From: Methylobacteriaceae bacterium
Lineage (GTDB): Bacteria; Pseudomonadota; Alphaproteobacteria; Rhizobiales; Beijerinckiaceae
Reading direction: 5' to 3'
Assembly (NCBI GenBank): GCA_947444195.1
Contig: CANEZL010000030.1
Location: 1 to 62,903 of the forward strand
Length of the DNA stretch: 62,903 nt
Under the pieces are notes generated by a model. The model had not been told where the DNA came from and made no database searches. It saw nothing but the letters and a program-made list of their open reading frames with translations. Positions 38,986 to 47,481 of this stretch are shown in pieces. Positions within the stretch are counted from its first letter, which is position 1. Every line of letters begins with the position of its first letter. The position numbers and the translations under genes were made by a program.

Positions 38986-39264
38986 ATGCCGATGAGCCCG
39001 GCCCAGTCCCGGGCGGCGCGCGGCCTGCTGGGCTGGTCCGAGGCCGCGCTGGCCGGCAAGGCCGGTCTCGACGAGGGCTTCGTGCGCGCCTTCGAGGCGG
39101 GCCACGGCGATCCGGCGCCGGGTCAGGTCGAGGTCCTGCGCAGCGCACTGATGACGGCGGGTGCCGTCTTCACCGATTCGCCCGCGCCGGGCGTGCGCCT
39201 GGAGCCGCAGGGCCAGGGCGAAGGCATCCGTCTCGGCGAACTCACCACGGAGAACGATCGGTAG
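38986..39264 (+). CDS. Short XRE-like helix-turn-helix protein
   Basis: A 92-residue protein. Residues about 5-60 are a Cro/C1-type HTH: SPAQSRAARGLLGWSEAALA and KAGLDEGFVRAFEAGHGDPA, then VEVLRSALMTAGAVFTDSPA. The same layout (HTH followed by a short tail ending in LEPQGQGEGIRL) is common in Rhizobiales regulators whose targets are unknown. The start is uncertain: ATG 38986 or an upstream TTG at 38944. It is divergent from the META gene. Confidence 0.75.
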   Translation: MPMSPAQSRAARGLLGWSEAALAGKAGLDEGFVRAFEAGHGDPAPGQVEVLRSALMTAGAVFTDSPAPGVRLEPQGQGEGIRLGELTTENDR

Positions 39265-39391
39265 GGCGGCCACCGAGGCTCCGGCGCTGCGCACACGCGG
39301 TCGGGGGTGGCGTGAACGATGACGAAGCCGTGCGATGCGCGGACCGGCGTTCCCCTAGCCTCGCGCGCTTCCGTCTGGCAGGACAGGCGCC

Positions 39392-40123
39392 ATGCGCGTC
39401 GCCGATTTCCTCGCCGCGGCCGATCGACTGCCGGTCGCCGATCTGTCCACCCTCGTGGGGTCGGGCGGCCTCGTCGTGGTGGCCCCGCATCCGGACGACG
39501 AGAGCCTGGGCTGCGGCGGCCTGATGGCCGAGGCGCGGGCGCAAGGCCGGCCCGTCCGCCTCGTCGTGGTCAGCGACGGCTGCGGCTCGCACACCCATTC
39601 GAAGCTCTATCCGCCCGAGCGCCTGCGCAGCTTGCGCGAGGCGGAGACCCTGGAAGCGGTCGCCCTGCTCGGCCTCGGCCCGAGCGACGTGCGCTTCCTG
39701 CGCCTGCCCGACGCCCATGTGCCGAGCGCGGGCCCGCAGGCGGAGGCGGCGGCCGAGGCCGTGGCGGAGGCGGCGCGGGATTGCGGGGCCGGCGCCGTGT
39801 TCGTGACCTGGCGGCACGATCCCCATTGCGACCACCGCGCCTCGGCCGAGATCGCGCGCCTCGCCCGCCCGCGCCTCGGCGCGGCCCGCCTCTACGAGTA
39901 CCCGGTCTGGGGCTGGACCCTGCCGCCGGAGACCGATGTCGGGTCCGCCCCCGAGGGCTTCCGCCTCGACGTCTCGGCCCATCGCGCCGCCAAGACGCGG
40001 GCCGTCCACGCTCATGCCTCGCAGACCACGGACCTCATCGCGGACGATCCCACCGGCTTCCGCCTGGAGCCCGCGATGATCGAGCGCCTGTGCGGCCCGT
40101 TCGAGCGCTTCGTCACGGTCTGA
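39392..40123 (+). CDS. PIG-L family N-acetyl-sugar deacetylase
   Basis: A 243-residue zinc hydrolase of the PIG-L/LmbE fold. The zinc and active-site motif is VVVAPHPDDESLGCGGLMAE, with the distal motif WRHDPHCDHRASAEIARLAR. Members remove acetyl groups from N-acetylglucosamine-type substrates in cell-surface glycan or small-thiol synthesis. It has no signal peptide. It lies 12 bases before a glycosyltransferase, which suggests a joint glycan pathway. The ATG at 39392 is preceded by GGCAGGACAGG. Confidence 0.92.
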   Translation: MRVADFLAAADRLPVADLSTLVGSGGLVVVAPHPDDESLGCGGLMAEARAQGRPVRLVVVSDGCGSHTHSKLYPPERLRSLREAETLEAVALLGLGPSDVRFLRLPDAHVPSAGPQAEAAAEAVAEAARDCGAGAVFVTWRHDPHCDHRASAEIARLARPRLGAARLYEYPVWGWTLPPETDVGSAPEGFRLDVSAHRAAKTRAVHAHASQTTDLIADDPTGFRLEPAMIERLCGPFERFVTV

Positions 40124-40135
40124 GCGGGACGCCTC

Positions 40136-40984
40136 ATGAGCACCAGCGTCATCACCCTGAACAAGGGCCGCGGCGCGCATCTCGCCCGCGCGATCGAGGG
40201 TCTCGCGCGGGGCGAGGCGCCGGACGAACTCGTCGTGGTCGAGATGGGCGGCGACACCGCGCCCCTGCCCGATCCCGGCTTCCCCGTGCGCCGGATCCAC
40301 CGCGACAGCGCCGGCCTGCCGCTCGCCGCCGCGCGCAATGCCGGGCGCCGGGCCGCCGCGGGCGAGAACCTCGTCTTCCTCGACGTGGACTGCATCCCCT
40401 CGGCCGATCTCGCGGCGGGGCTCTCCGCCAGCATCGCCGCCCATGATGGGCTGATCTGCTGCGCCGTGTCCTACCTGCCGGCCGGCGCCGTCCGGGACGG
40501 CTGGCAGGAGGCCGATCTCGCCGCGGCCGGGCGCCTGCATCCGGTGCGCAGCTTCCCCGCGAGCGGCGTGGTGCCCGCCCCCCAGCCCGGCCTGTTCTGG
40601 TCGCTCGCCTTCGCCGTGCGGGCGGCGACCTACGACCGCCTCGGCGGCTTCGACGAGAGCTTCGACGGCTACGGCGCCGAGGACACGGACCTCGCCTTCC
40701 GCGCCGCCGAGGCTGGCGTGCCGATCCTGTTCGCGGGCGGGCCGTGCGCCTACCACCAGCACCACCCGGCCTACGATCCGCCCCTGCAGCACTTCGCCGA
40801 CATCGTGCGCAACGCCACCCGCTTCCGGGCGCGCCACGGCTTCTGGCCGATGGACGGCTGGCTCGACGCCTTCGCCCGCCTCGGCCTCGTCGCGCCCAGG
40901 CGCGGCGAGACCCTCGACGTGCTGCGCCAGCCGACGCCTGCCGAGATCGCGGCGGCGCGGCTCCCCGACGACCGGCCGTTCTGA
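40136..40984 (+). CDS. Family 2 glycosyltransferase (galactosyltransferase C-domain type)
   Basis: A 282-residue cytoplasmic GT-A enzyme. The nucleotide-binding core is SVITLNKGRGAHLARAIEGL and ENLVFLDVDCIPSADLAAGL (DxD-type Asp residues). The acceptor-side motif FDESFDGYGAEDTDLAFRAA is the ED-containing signature of the Glyco_transf_7C group. HHPAYDPPLQHFADIVRNAT follows. It probably transfers a hexose or HexNAc to an envelope glycan precursor deacetylated by its neighbour (inference). It converges on the acyl-CoA synthetase gene with 42 bases between. Confidence 0.9.
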   Translation: MSTSVITLNKGRGAHLARAIEGLARGEAPDELVVVEMGGDTAPLPDPGFPVRRIHRDSAGLPLAAARNAGRRAAAGENLVFLDVDCIPSADLAAGLSASIAAHDGLICCAVSYLPAGAVRDGWQEADLAAAGRLHPVRSFPASGVVPAPQPGLFWSLAFAVRAATYDRLGGFDESFDGYGAEDTDLAFRAAEAGVPILFAGGPCAYHQHHPAYDPPLQHFADIVRNATRFRARHGFWPMDGWLDAFARLGLVAPRRGETLDVLRQPTPAEIAAARLPDDRPF

Positions 40985-41026
40985 CGGGCATTCTGCCGGC
41001 GCGACCGAGACGCGCCCGCACCATCT

Positions 41027-43684
41027 TCAGAGGGCGAGGCGCACCTTCATCACGCCGGGATCCTCCGGGTCGGGTCCCTGCGTGAAGCCGAGGCGGCGGC
41101 AGACGGCGAGCATCGGCCGGTTCTCGGCGAGCACCGTGCCCTCGACCCGGGCGATGCCCTCGGAACGGGCCCAGTCGATCATCAGCCGCATCAGCGCGTA
41201 GGCGAGCCCGGTGCCGCGGGCATCCGTGCGGATCAGGATGGCGAACTCCCCGCTCTCGCCGTTGGCGTCGGCGTGCAGGCGCACGGCGCCGAGCATGCGG
41301 CGCGCCTCCTCCGCGGCGTCGTCCAGGGCGACGAAGGCGATGGCGCGGGCGTAGTCGAGCTGCGTCAGCCGGGCGAGGAAGGCGTGGCTGAACTCGCGCA
41401 CCGGCGCGAAGAAGCGCAGGCGCACGTCCTCCGGGTCGAGGCTCGCGAAGAAGGCGCGGAACAGGGGCTCGTCTTCCGGCCGCACCGGGCGCACATGCAC
41501 GGTGCGCTGCTTCAGGGCGAGGGTGCGCATCCAGGCGGTGGGGTAGGGGCGGATCGCGAAGCGGGGATGGCCGCGCCCCACATGCCCGTCCGGGTAGCCG
41601 CGCCCGATCCGCACGCGGGCGTCGAGGGCGACCACGCCGGTCTCGTCGGCGAGCAGCGGGTTGATGTCGAGCTCGCGCACCTGCGGCAGGTCGGCGGCGA
41701 GCTGGGCGAGCTTCACCAGGGTCAGGGCGATGGCCCGCTGGTCCGCGGCCGGCACGTCGCGGTAGGCGGCGAGCCGCCGGGCCACGCGGGTGCGGCCGAT
41801 CAGGTCCTCGGCCAGCGCGAGGTCGAGGGGGGGCAGGCCGAGGGCCCGGTCGTCGATCACCTCGACGGCGGTGCCGCCCCGGCCGAACACCACCACGGGG
41901 CCGAAGGTCGGATCCTCGGCGAGCCCCGCGATCAGCTCGCGCCGCTGCCCCCGGCGCACCATCGGCTGCACCGCGAAGCCGCTGATGCGCGCGTCCGGCC
42001 GCTCCCGCCGCGCCCGGCACAGGATCTTCCGGGCGGCCTCGCGCACGTCGGCCTCGCTGGTGAGGTCGAGATGCACGCCGCCGATGTCGGACTTGTGCAC
42101 CACGTCGGGGGAGACGACCTTCAGCGCCACCGATCCGCCCGCGGCGATGACGGGCCAGGCGGCGGCGGCGGCCGCGTCGATGTCGGGGGCAAGCGCCAGG
42201 GGAACCGAGGCGATGTCGTAGGCTTCGAGCAACTCCATCACCGCGATCGGGTCGAGCCAGGTGGCGCCCTGGCGCAGCGCCCGGGCGATGATGCCCCGGG
42301 CCGCCTGCACGTCGACGTTGAAGTCGCGCGGCAGCGAATCGGGCGTGCGCATCAGGTCGTCCTGCGCCTCGCGGTAGCGCACGAGGTGGAGGAAGCCCTC
42401 GATGGCCTCCGAATCCGTGGAGAAGCGGGGGATGCCGGCCTCCGCCAGGGCCTCGGCCGCGCCCTCGTCCTCGCCGAGCGACACGACGAAGACCGGCTTC
42501 CTGCGGCTCTGGCCCTTGCGCGCCCGCCGCACCGTCCCGGCGATGGCGCCGGCCACCGCCGCCGCCCCGGAGCGGGCGGTGGGCACGTGGATCGCGAGCA
42601 CCGCATCGTTGCCCCTGTCGGCGAGCAGCGGCTCCAGGGCGGCGGCGAAGGCCGGTCCCCCCGCCTCGATGCCGAGATCGGTGGGGTTCTCGGTGCCGTC
42701 CCCGCCCGCCGCCAGGGTGCCGCCCCGGTCGGCCAGCCGGTCGGCGGCGAGCTGGCCGATGCCGCTGCCGTTGCCGAGGATGGCGAGGCGCTTGCCGGGG
42801 AAGGGGCGCTGGCGCCCGAGCGTCTCGACGGCGGCGAACATCTCGTCGAGGTTCTGCACGGCCAGCAGGCCCGCCCGCCGGAAGGCCGCGGCGTAGACCG
42901 CGTCCGGCTTGGCCAGCGCGCCCGTATGGGTCACCGTCTCGCGCCGGTCGGGCTGGTGGCGCCCGCTGCGCAGGACGACGACCGGCTTGGCGCGGGCGGC
43001 GGCGCGGGCGGCGGACATGAAGCGCCGGGCATCCTCCACCTGGTCGAGGCAGAGCAGGATCGCGCGGGTGCGGTAATCGCCCGCGAAATGGTCGAGGCAG
43101 TCGGCCACGTCCACGTCGCAGGCGCTGCCGAGGGCCAGGGCCGCCGAGAAGCCGAGGCCGTGCCGGGTCGCCCAGGCCACGATCGCCGCCGCCACCGTGC
43201 CGGAGGTGGAGACCAGGGCGAGGTCGCCCGCCGGGGGCGTGTGCGCGAACAGGCTGGCGTTGAGCCGGCGCCCGGGCACCACGAGCCCGGCGCTGTCGGG
43301 CCCGAGCAGGCGCAGGCCCACCCGCCGCGCGGCATCCCGCGCCTGGGCGCCGGGATCCTCCGGCCCCGTGCCGAGCCCGGCGGTGAGGATCACCGCCGCC
43401 CGCGCGCCGATGCGGCCGGCATCCGCGACGATCTCCGGCACCGCCGGGGGCGGGGCGGCCACGAGGACGAGGTCGGGCGCCTCGGCGAGGTCGGAGACCT
43501 GGGGCACGCACGGGTAGCCTGCCACCGCGGCGTGGTGGGGGTTGACCGGCAGGACCGGCCCCGGGAACCCGGCGGCGCGCAGGTTCTCCAGCACGGCGCG
43601 GCCGAGGGAATCCTCGCGCTCCCCCGCGCCGACGACGGCGACCGAGCGCGGGGCCAGCAGGGCGTCGAAGCGGTATGTGCTCAA
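41027..43684 (-). CDS. ADP-forming acyl-CoA synthetase/GNAT fusion (PatZ/YfiQ-like protein acetyltransferase)
   Basis: An 885-residue protein, close to E. coli PatZ (886). Order: CoA-binding domain ([20 protein letters not shown]), CoA-ligase-like domains ([20 protein letters not shown]), ATP-grasp domain ([54 protein letters not shown]), then a C-terminal GNAT domain ([59 protein letters not shown]). PatZ-type enzymes acetylate lysines, e.g. to inactivate acetyl-CoA synthetase. The phosphohistidine position of true ADP-forming synthetases appears as His here ([14 protein letters not shown]), whereas PatZ has lost it. The TTG at 43684 is chosen as the start; up to 56 residues more are possible. 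Confidence 0.9.
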   Translation of the reverse strand: MSTYRFDALLAPRSVAVVGAGEREDSLGRAVLENLRAAGFPGPVLPVNPHHAAVAGYPCVPQVSDLAEAPDLVLVAAPPPAVPEIVADAGRIGARAAVILTAGLGTGPEDPGAQARDAARRVGLRLLGPDSAGLVVPGRRLNASLFAHTPPAGDLALVSTSGTVAAAIVAWATRHGLGFSAALALGSACDVDVADCLDHFAGDYRTRAILLCLDQVEDARRFMSAARAAARAKPVVVLRSGRHQPDRRETVTHTGALAKPDAVYAAAFRRAGLLAVQNLDEMFAAVETLGRQRPFPGKRLAILGNGSGIGQLAADRLADRGGTLAAGGDGTENPTDLGIEAGGPAFAAALEPLLADRGNDAVLAIHVPTARSGAAAVAGAIAGTVRRARKGQSRRKPVFVVSLGEDEGAAEALAEAGIPRFSTDSEAIEGFLHLVRYREAQDDLMRTPDSLPRDFNVDVQAARGIIARALRQGATWLDPIAVMELLEAYDIASVPLALAPDIDAAAAAAWPVIAAGGSVALKVVSPDVVHKSDIGGVHLDLTSEADVREAARKILCRARRERPDARISGFAVQPMVRRGQRRELIAGLAEDPTFGPVVVFGRGGTAVEVIDDRALGLPPLDLALAEDLIGRTRVARRLAAYRDVPAADQRAIALTLVKLAQLAADLPQVRELDINPLLADETGVVALDARVRIGRGYPDGHVGRGHPRFAIRPYPTAWMRTLALKQRTVHVRPVRPEDEPLFRAFFASLDPEDVRLRFFAPVREFSHAFLARLTQLDYARAIAFVALDDAAEEARRMLGAVRLHADANGESGEFAILIRTDARGTGLAYALMRLMIDWARSEGIARVEGTVLAENRPMLAVCRRLGFTQGPDPEDPGVMKVRLAL

Positions 43685-44013
43685 GCCGTCGCTCCCGTTG
43701 CGCGGGGCGGAGACCGCGTCCGGCCGGAAGATGGGTCGCGCCCGCGCCCGCGTCACCTCCCGGCGTCGTTTTCCGGCCTCGCCGCGCGGACGCGCGCCGC
43801 GCAGAGGCGGCGGGCGGGCGCTGTCCGGCGGCGTGTGGCGCCTGATCAACAATCGCCGCGCGCGGTGAGAAGGCGTACCTTTTGTCTATTGATCTCAGGC
43901 AGCAATTCCCATAGGCGCTCCGGAGAGAAGCTTGTGCGTATGCGTCCCTGAGCGGTCGCGCCGTCCTGTAGCGCGCGGTCACGACTGAATTCCCCACTAA
44001 AGAGGAATATGGA
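43685..44013. other. Divergent intergenic region with mucR copy 2 promoter
   Basis: No gene is supported. About 43870-44012 is AT-rich for this genome (CTTTTGTCTATTGATCTC, ACTGAATTCCCCACTAAAG) and lies directly upstream of the second mucR gene, as expected for an autoregulated MucR promoter. AGAGGAA near 44002 is the ribosome-binding site. Confidence 0.45.
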
Positions 44014-44472
44014 ATGTCTGCCGAGAACGGCCGCGCGCCCGATCGCCTCGCACTCACCTCGGAGATCGTCTCGGCGTTCGTCGGTTACAACGCGATCGCG
44101 GTGTCAGAACTGCCGGACCTGATCGCGGCCGTCCACGCGCGCCTGAGCGAGCTCGATGCCGAGCCCGCCGCCGTCGAGGCGCCGGTGCCGGCCGTTCCGG
44201 TCAGGCGCTCGGTCACCGCCGACTACCTGATCTGCCTGGAGGACGGGAAGCGCTTCAAGTCGCTCAAGCGCCACCTGCGCACCCGCTACGGCCTCACGCC
44301 GGACGCCTACCGCGCGCGCTGGAACCTCGCCCCCGACTATCCCATGGTGGCGCCGAGCTACGCCGCGGCCCGCTCGGAGCTCGCCCGCACCACGGGCCTC
44401 GGGCTGCGCCGCCGGACGCGGCTCCAGGCGGCCAATGACGGGGGGGCCCTCCGCCACAGCGCGGACGGGTGA
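44014..44472 (+). CDS. Ros/MucR-family transcriptional regulator, copy 2
   Basis: A 152-residue regulator with the same layout as copy 1: N-terminal oligomerisation helices (LTSEIVSAFVGYNAIAVSEL, LIAAVHARLSELDA), a Pro/Val linker, then RRSVTADYLICLEDGKRFKS and LKRHLRTRYGLTPDAYRARW. Cys74, Asp77 and His87 fit three zinc-ligand positions; the fourth is Arg91 instead of His. DYPMVAPSYAAARSELART is the conserved C-terminal block. It differs from copy 1 mainly in the linker and a longer basic tail (GLRRRTRLQAANDGG). Confidence 0.93.
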   Translation: MSAENGRAPDRLALTSEIVSAFVGYNAIAVSELPDLIAAVHARLSELDAEPAAVEAPVPAVPVRRSVTADYLICLEDGKRFKSLKRHLRTRYGLTPDAYRARWNLAPDYPMVAPSYAAARSELARTTGLGLRRRTRLQAANDGGALRHSADG

Positions 44473-44612
44473 GGGCTGCCGCGATCCACAGCCTTCGCGC
44501 CGGCCCCGGTGCGGTGCGGCCCGCCCCGTTAGAGAACGGGCAAGCATCCCCTGCGATCACCGGACGGGTGCCGGCCCCGCACGGAGGGCGGCCCTCTCGC
44601 TGAGCGCGGCGC

Positions 44613-45368
44613 ATGTCCGGTCCCCCCAGCCTCGTCGCCCGCCTGTTCTGGACGAGCGTCGGCGGCTGCGCCCTCGGCCTCGTCTACGGGCCGCCGGGTT
44701 TCGCGGCCACGGGCGCCGCCCTCGGCCTCGTCTGCCTGCGCCAGCTCGGCAGGCCCCGCCGCTTCCGCGCCCGCATCCGCCGGATCGCCCGGGCCCATGC
44801 CGAAACCCTCGCCCTGCGGCGGCGGCAGGAATGCTTCGTGGACGCCTACGGCAACGAGATCCGCGACGGCTGGCTGCGCGAGTGCAACTACTTCCTCGAC
44901 CGCACGGTGCTGCCCAAACTCGAACGCGCCTTTCCCGACTACCTGGAGACGCGCCGCGCCGAGGCGCTCGCCGTGATCGAGGCGGTGGCCGAGGCGGCCT
45001 GCCGGCCCGAGGACGACCCGCTGCCGGAGGACGGGATCGGCTACGAGCAGTTCTGCCGCGCGAGGCTCCAGGCGGCCGGCTGGCGCGCCCATCCGACGCC
45101 CGCGAGCGGCGACCAGGGCGCCGACATCGTGGCCCGGCGCGGGCGCACCCGCCTCGTCGTGCAGTGCAAGCGCTACGGCAAGCCCGTGGGCAACGCCGCC
45201 GTGCAGGAGGCCGCCGCCGCCCGCGGCTACTGGGAGGCCGACGCCGCGGCGGTCGTCTCGAATGCCGGCTTCACCCCCGCCGCCCGCAAGCTCGCCGCCG
45301 CGACCGGGGTGCTGCTGCTGCATCACGACGATCTGGAAGGATTGGGCGAGGATGCCTTGCGGGCGTGA
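44613..45368 (+). CDS. Membrane-anchored Mrr-like restriction endonuclease-fold protein
   Basis: A 251-residue protein. Residues about 10-45 are one or two hydrophobic helices (LFWTSVGGCALGLVYGPPGF, AATGAALGLVCL). The middle is a charged helical region (RIRRIARAHAETLALRRRQE). Residues about 145-245 are the Mrr catalytic fold: FCRARLQAAGWRAHPTPASG, DQGADIVARRGRTRLVVQCK and RYGKPVGNAAVQEAAAARGY. The PD-(D/E)XK set is seen as the Asp of GADI and the Gln-x-Lys of QCKRY. No methyltransferase or specificity gene is near, so it is not a classical restriction-modification system; Mrr acts alone on modified DNA. It could be a defence effector or a DNA-processing enzyme. Confidence 0.82.
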   Translation: MSGPPSLVARLFWTSVGGCALGLVYGPPGFAATGAALGLVCLRQLGRPRRFRARIRRIARAHAETLALRRRQECFVDAYGNEIRDGWLRECNYFLDRTVLPKLERAFPDYLETRRAEALAVIEAVAEAACRPEDDPLPEDGIGYEQFCRARLQAAGWRAHPTPASGDQGADIVARRGRTRLVVQCKRYGKPVGNAAVQEAAAARGYWEADAAAVVSNAGFTPAARKLAAATGVLLLHHDDLEGLGEDALRA

Positions 45369-45459
45369 ACATGGCATCGGAAGCCGCCGTCGGCGGCCCT
45401 CTCTCGGACGAGCCTCACCAGCTTCGAAGCGACCCGAGAACGCTTCGTCCCGCGCGCCG

Positions 45460-46977
45460 TCAATCCGTGACGCCGTCGAGGCCGAGCCAGTGGCGGCCGT
45501 CGCGGGCCAGCAGGTCGTCGGCCTCGCGCGGACCGGCGCTGCCGGCGGGGTAGAAGGCGATCTGCCCCTGCGGCCAGCCCTTCAGCAGGGGGTCGACCGC
45601 GGCCCAGCCCGCCTCGATGTTGTCGGCGCGCTGGAACAGGGTCGGGTCGCCGGTCATGCAATCGTAGAGCAGTGTCTCGTAGCCGACGTTCGGGGCGGCG
45701 GCGAAGAAGTCGCCGTAGCGGAAGCGGGTGACGGCGCGGCCGATGCGCATCTTGGGGCCGGGCACCTTCACGTTGAGCTCGGTCGCCGCCCCGTGCTCCG
45801 GGTCGATGGTGATTCGCATGACGTTGGGCGTCAGCGGGTCGATGCCGTAACCCTCGAACAGGCGGAAGGGGGCGGGCTTGAACAGCACCGCGATCTCGGT
45901 GCGCCGGCTCGCCATGCGCTTGCCCGTGCGCAGGTAGAACGGCACCCCCGCCCAGCGCCAGTTGTCGATCTCGAGCTTCAGGGCGATGTAGGTCTCGGTG
46001 TTCGAGTCCCGCGCCACGTCGGGCTCGTCGCGGTAGGCGACGTGCTCGGTGTCGCCCATGCGCCCGGCCGTGTACTGCCCGCGCACCGCGTCCGTGAGGG
46101 GGATCGGCTTCACCGCCTCGGCGAGCTTGGCCTTCTCGCCGCGCACGGCCTCGGCCGCGAAGGAGTTCGGCGGCTCCATCGCCACCATGCAGAGCAGCTG
46201 GAACAGGTGGTTGGGCACCATGTCGCGCAGCGCGCCCGTGGGCTCGTAGAAGCCGCCGCGGGCCTCGACGCCCACGGTCTCGGCGGCGGTGATCTGCACG
46301 CTGTCGACGTATTCGCGCCGCCAGACCGGTTCCAGCATGCCGTTGGCGAAGCGCATCGCCATGATCGATTGGACCGTCTCCTTCCCCAGGAAGTGGTCGA
46401 TCCGGTAGAACTGGCTCTCGTCGGCCTGTTTCAGGATGCGGGCGTTGAGGGCCTCGGCCGAGGCGAGATCGGCCCCGAAGGGCTTCTCGATGATGACCCT
46501 GCGGAAGGCGCCGTCCGCCTGCTTCAGGAGGCCGGCCCGGCCCAGCCCCTCCACGATGGTGCCGAAGAAGCGCGCCGCCACCGCGAGGTAGAACACCGCG
46601 TTGCCGGAGACCCGCGCCGTCAGGGTGTCGAACAGGGCGGCGTCGGTGAAGTCGCCCTTCAGGAAGTGGATCCGCTCGCGCACGAAGCCCCAGCGCTCCG
46701 GGTCCACGTGGTCGGCGTGGAACTCCGAGTTCGGGTCGGCGGCGAAGCCCTCCATGGCCTCGGTCAGGGCGGTGCGCAGGCCCGCGTCGGTGTTGTCGTT
46801 GTGGTCGATGCCGAGGATCGTGAAGCCCGGGTCGAGGAGCCGGCTCCCCGCGAGGTTGTAGAGCGAGGGCATCAGGAGCCGCTTCGTCAGGTCCCCCATC
46901 GCCCCGAACACCACCAGGGTGCAGGGCGGCGCCGGCTCCGTGCCGCAGGGGGCCGCCTTCGCTTCGGTCTCGGGCAT
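45460..46977 (-). CDS. zwf: Glucose-6-phosphate 1-dehydrogenase
   Basis: A 505-residue cytoplasmic enzyme, oxidising glucose-6-phosphate to 6-phosphogluconolactone with NADP+ or NAD+, first step of the oxidative pentose phosphate and Entner-Doudoroff routes. Coenzyme loop: LVVFGAMGDLTKRLLMPSLY (GAMGDLTKR in place of the common GASGDLxxRK). EKPFG follows. The catalytic motif is FYRIDHFLGKETVQSIMAMR, with His as the base. RGGFYEPTGALRDMVPNHLF and RTGKRMASRRTEIAVLF are further family blocks. No pgl, edd or gnd gene is nearby. The ATG at 46977 follows GGAGCC; longer frames upstream are not supported. Confidence 0.96.
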   Translation of the reverse strand: MPETEAKAAPCGTEPAPPCTLVVFGAMGDLTKRLLMPSLYNLAGSRLLDPGFTILGIDHNDNTDAGLRTALTEAMEGFAADPNSEFHADHVDPERWGFVRERIHFLKGDFTDAALFDTLTARVSGNAVFYLAVAARFFGTIVEGLGRAGLLKQADGAFRRVIIEKPFGADLASAEALNARILKQADESQFYRIDHFLGKETVQSIMAMRFANGMLEPVWRREYVDSVQITAAETVGVEARGGFYEPTGALRDMVPNHLFQLLCMVAMEPPNSFAAEAVRGEKAKLAEAVKPIPLTDAVRGQYTAGRMGDTEHVAYRDEPDVARDSNTETYIALKLEIDNWRWAGVPFYLRTGKRMASRRTEIAVLFKPAPFRLFEGYGIDPLTPNVMRITIDPEHGAATELNVKVPGPKMRIGRAVTRFRYGDFFAAAPNVGYETLLYDCMTGDPTLFQRADNIEAGWAAVDPLLKGWPQGQIAFYPAGSAGPREADDLLARDGRHWLGLDGVTD

Positions 46978-47057
46978 CGGGAAAGCGGGCTCCGCGGGGG
47001 GCTGCGAACTGCCACGATAACAGGCCGATGCCGCGGGCGTTCCGATGCCTGTGCCGT

Positions 47058-47327
47058 TCAGGCCGGGACGGGTCCACACGTTGTCGGGAGGCCGGGACCC
47101 TCTCGGTTTTCCGCGCCGAGGGGGCCGTCCCGAAGGCGCGCCACCAGGGCGAGGATCGCCGGGGGGGCGAGCGCCGCGTCCTCGAGCCCGAAGGCGCGGT
47201 CGAGGGCCGGTCCGAGGCTGCGCAGGAAGGCGCGCGGGTCCGGCCGGCGGGCGCCCGGCCAGCCGGCCTCGTCCGCACTGATCGGCCGGATGTCCGGGCC
47301 GAGGGCATCGGGGGCGAGAGCGAGCAT
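47058..47327 (-). CDS. Small protein of unknown function upstream of zwf
   Basis: An 89-residue frame starting MLALAPDALGPDIRPISADE with a hydrophobic helix-rich middle (FLRSLGPALDRAFGLEDAAL, PPAILALVARLRDG). No signal peptide, membrane anchor or recognised domain. It lies 80 bases before zwf in the same direction. Composition is protein-like but I cannot rule out a chance frame; an extended start at 47426 is open. Confidence 0.4.
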   Translation of the reverse strand: MLALAPDALGPDIRPISADEAGWPGARRPDPRAFLRSLGPALDRAFGLEDAALAPPAILALVARLRDGPLGAENREGPGLPTTCGPVPA

Positions 47328-47481
47328 GGCTTCCTGACCGGGGCGGTCTCCGGCGAATCGCCGTCGGGGACGGCCGCCCTTCGCGCGGGACGGGGCCCAA
47401 GCTGAGCCGCCGTGCTTGAACCGCACATGAAGGATCCGCCGGCCCGCCTCGGCGAGCCGTGAGGAACCGGTGAAGGCGCGC

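Noticed and set aside
40152..44057. A 1301-codon minus-strand frame over the glycosyltransferase and acyl-CoA synthetase genes
   Set aside because: It is out of phase with the recognisable synthetase/GNAT protein, and the translation is repetitive Arg/Pro/Gly.
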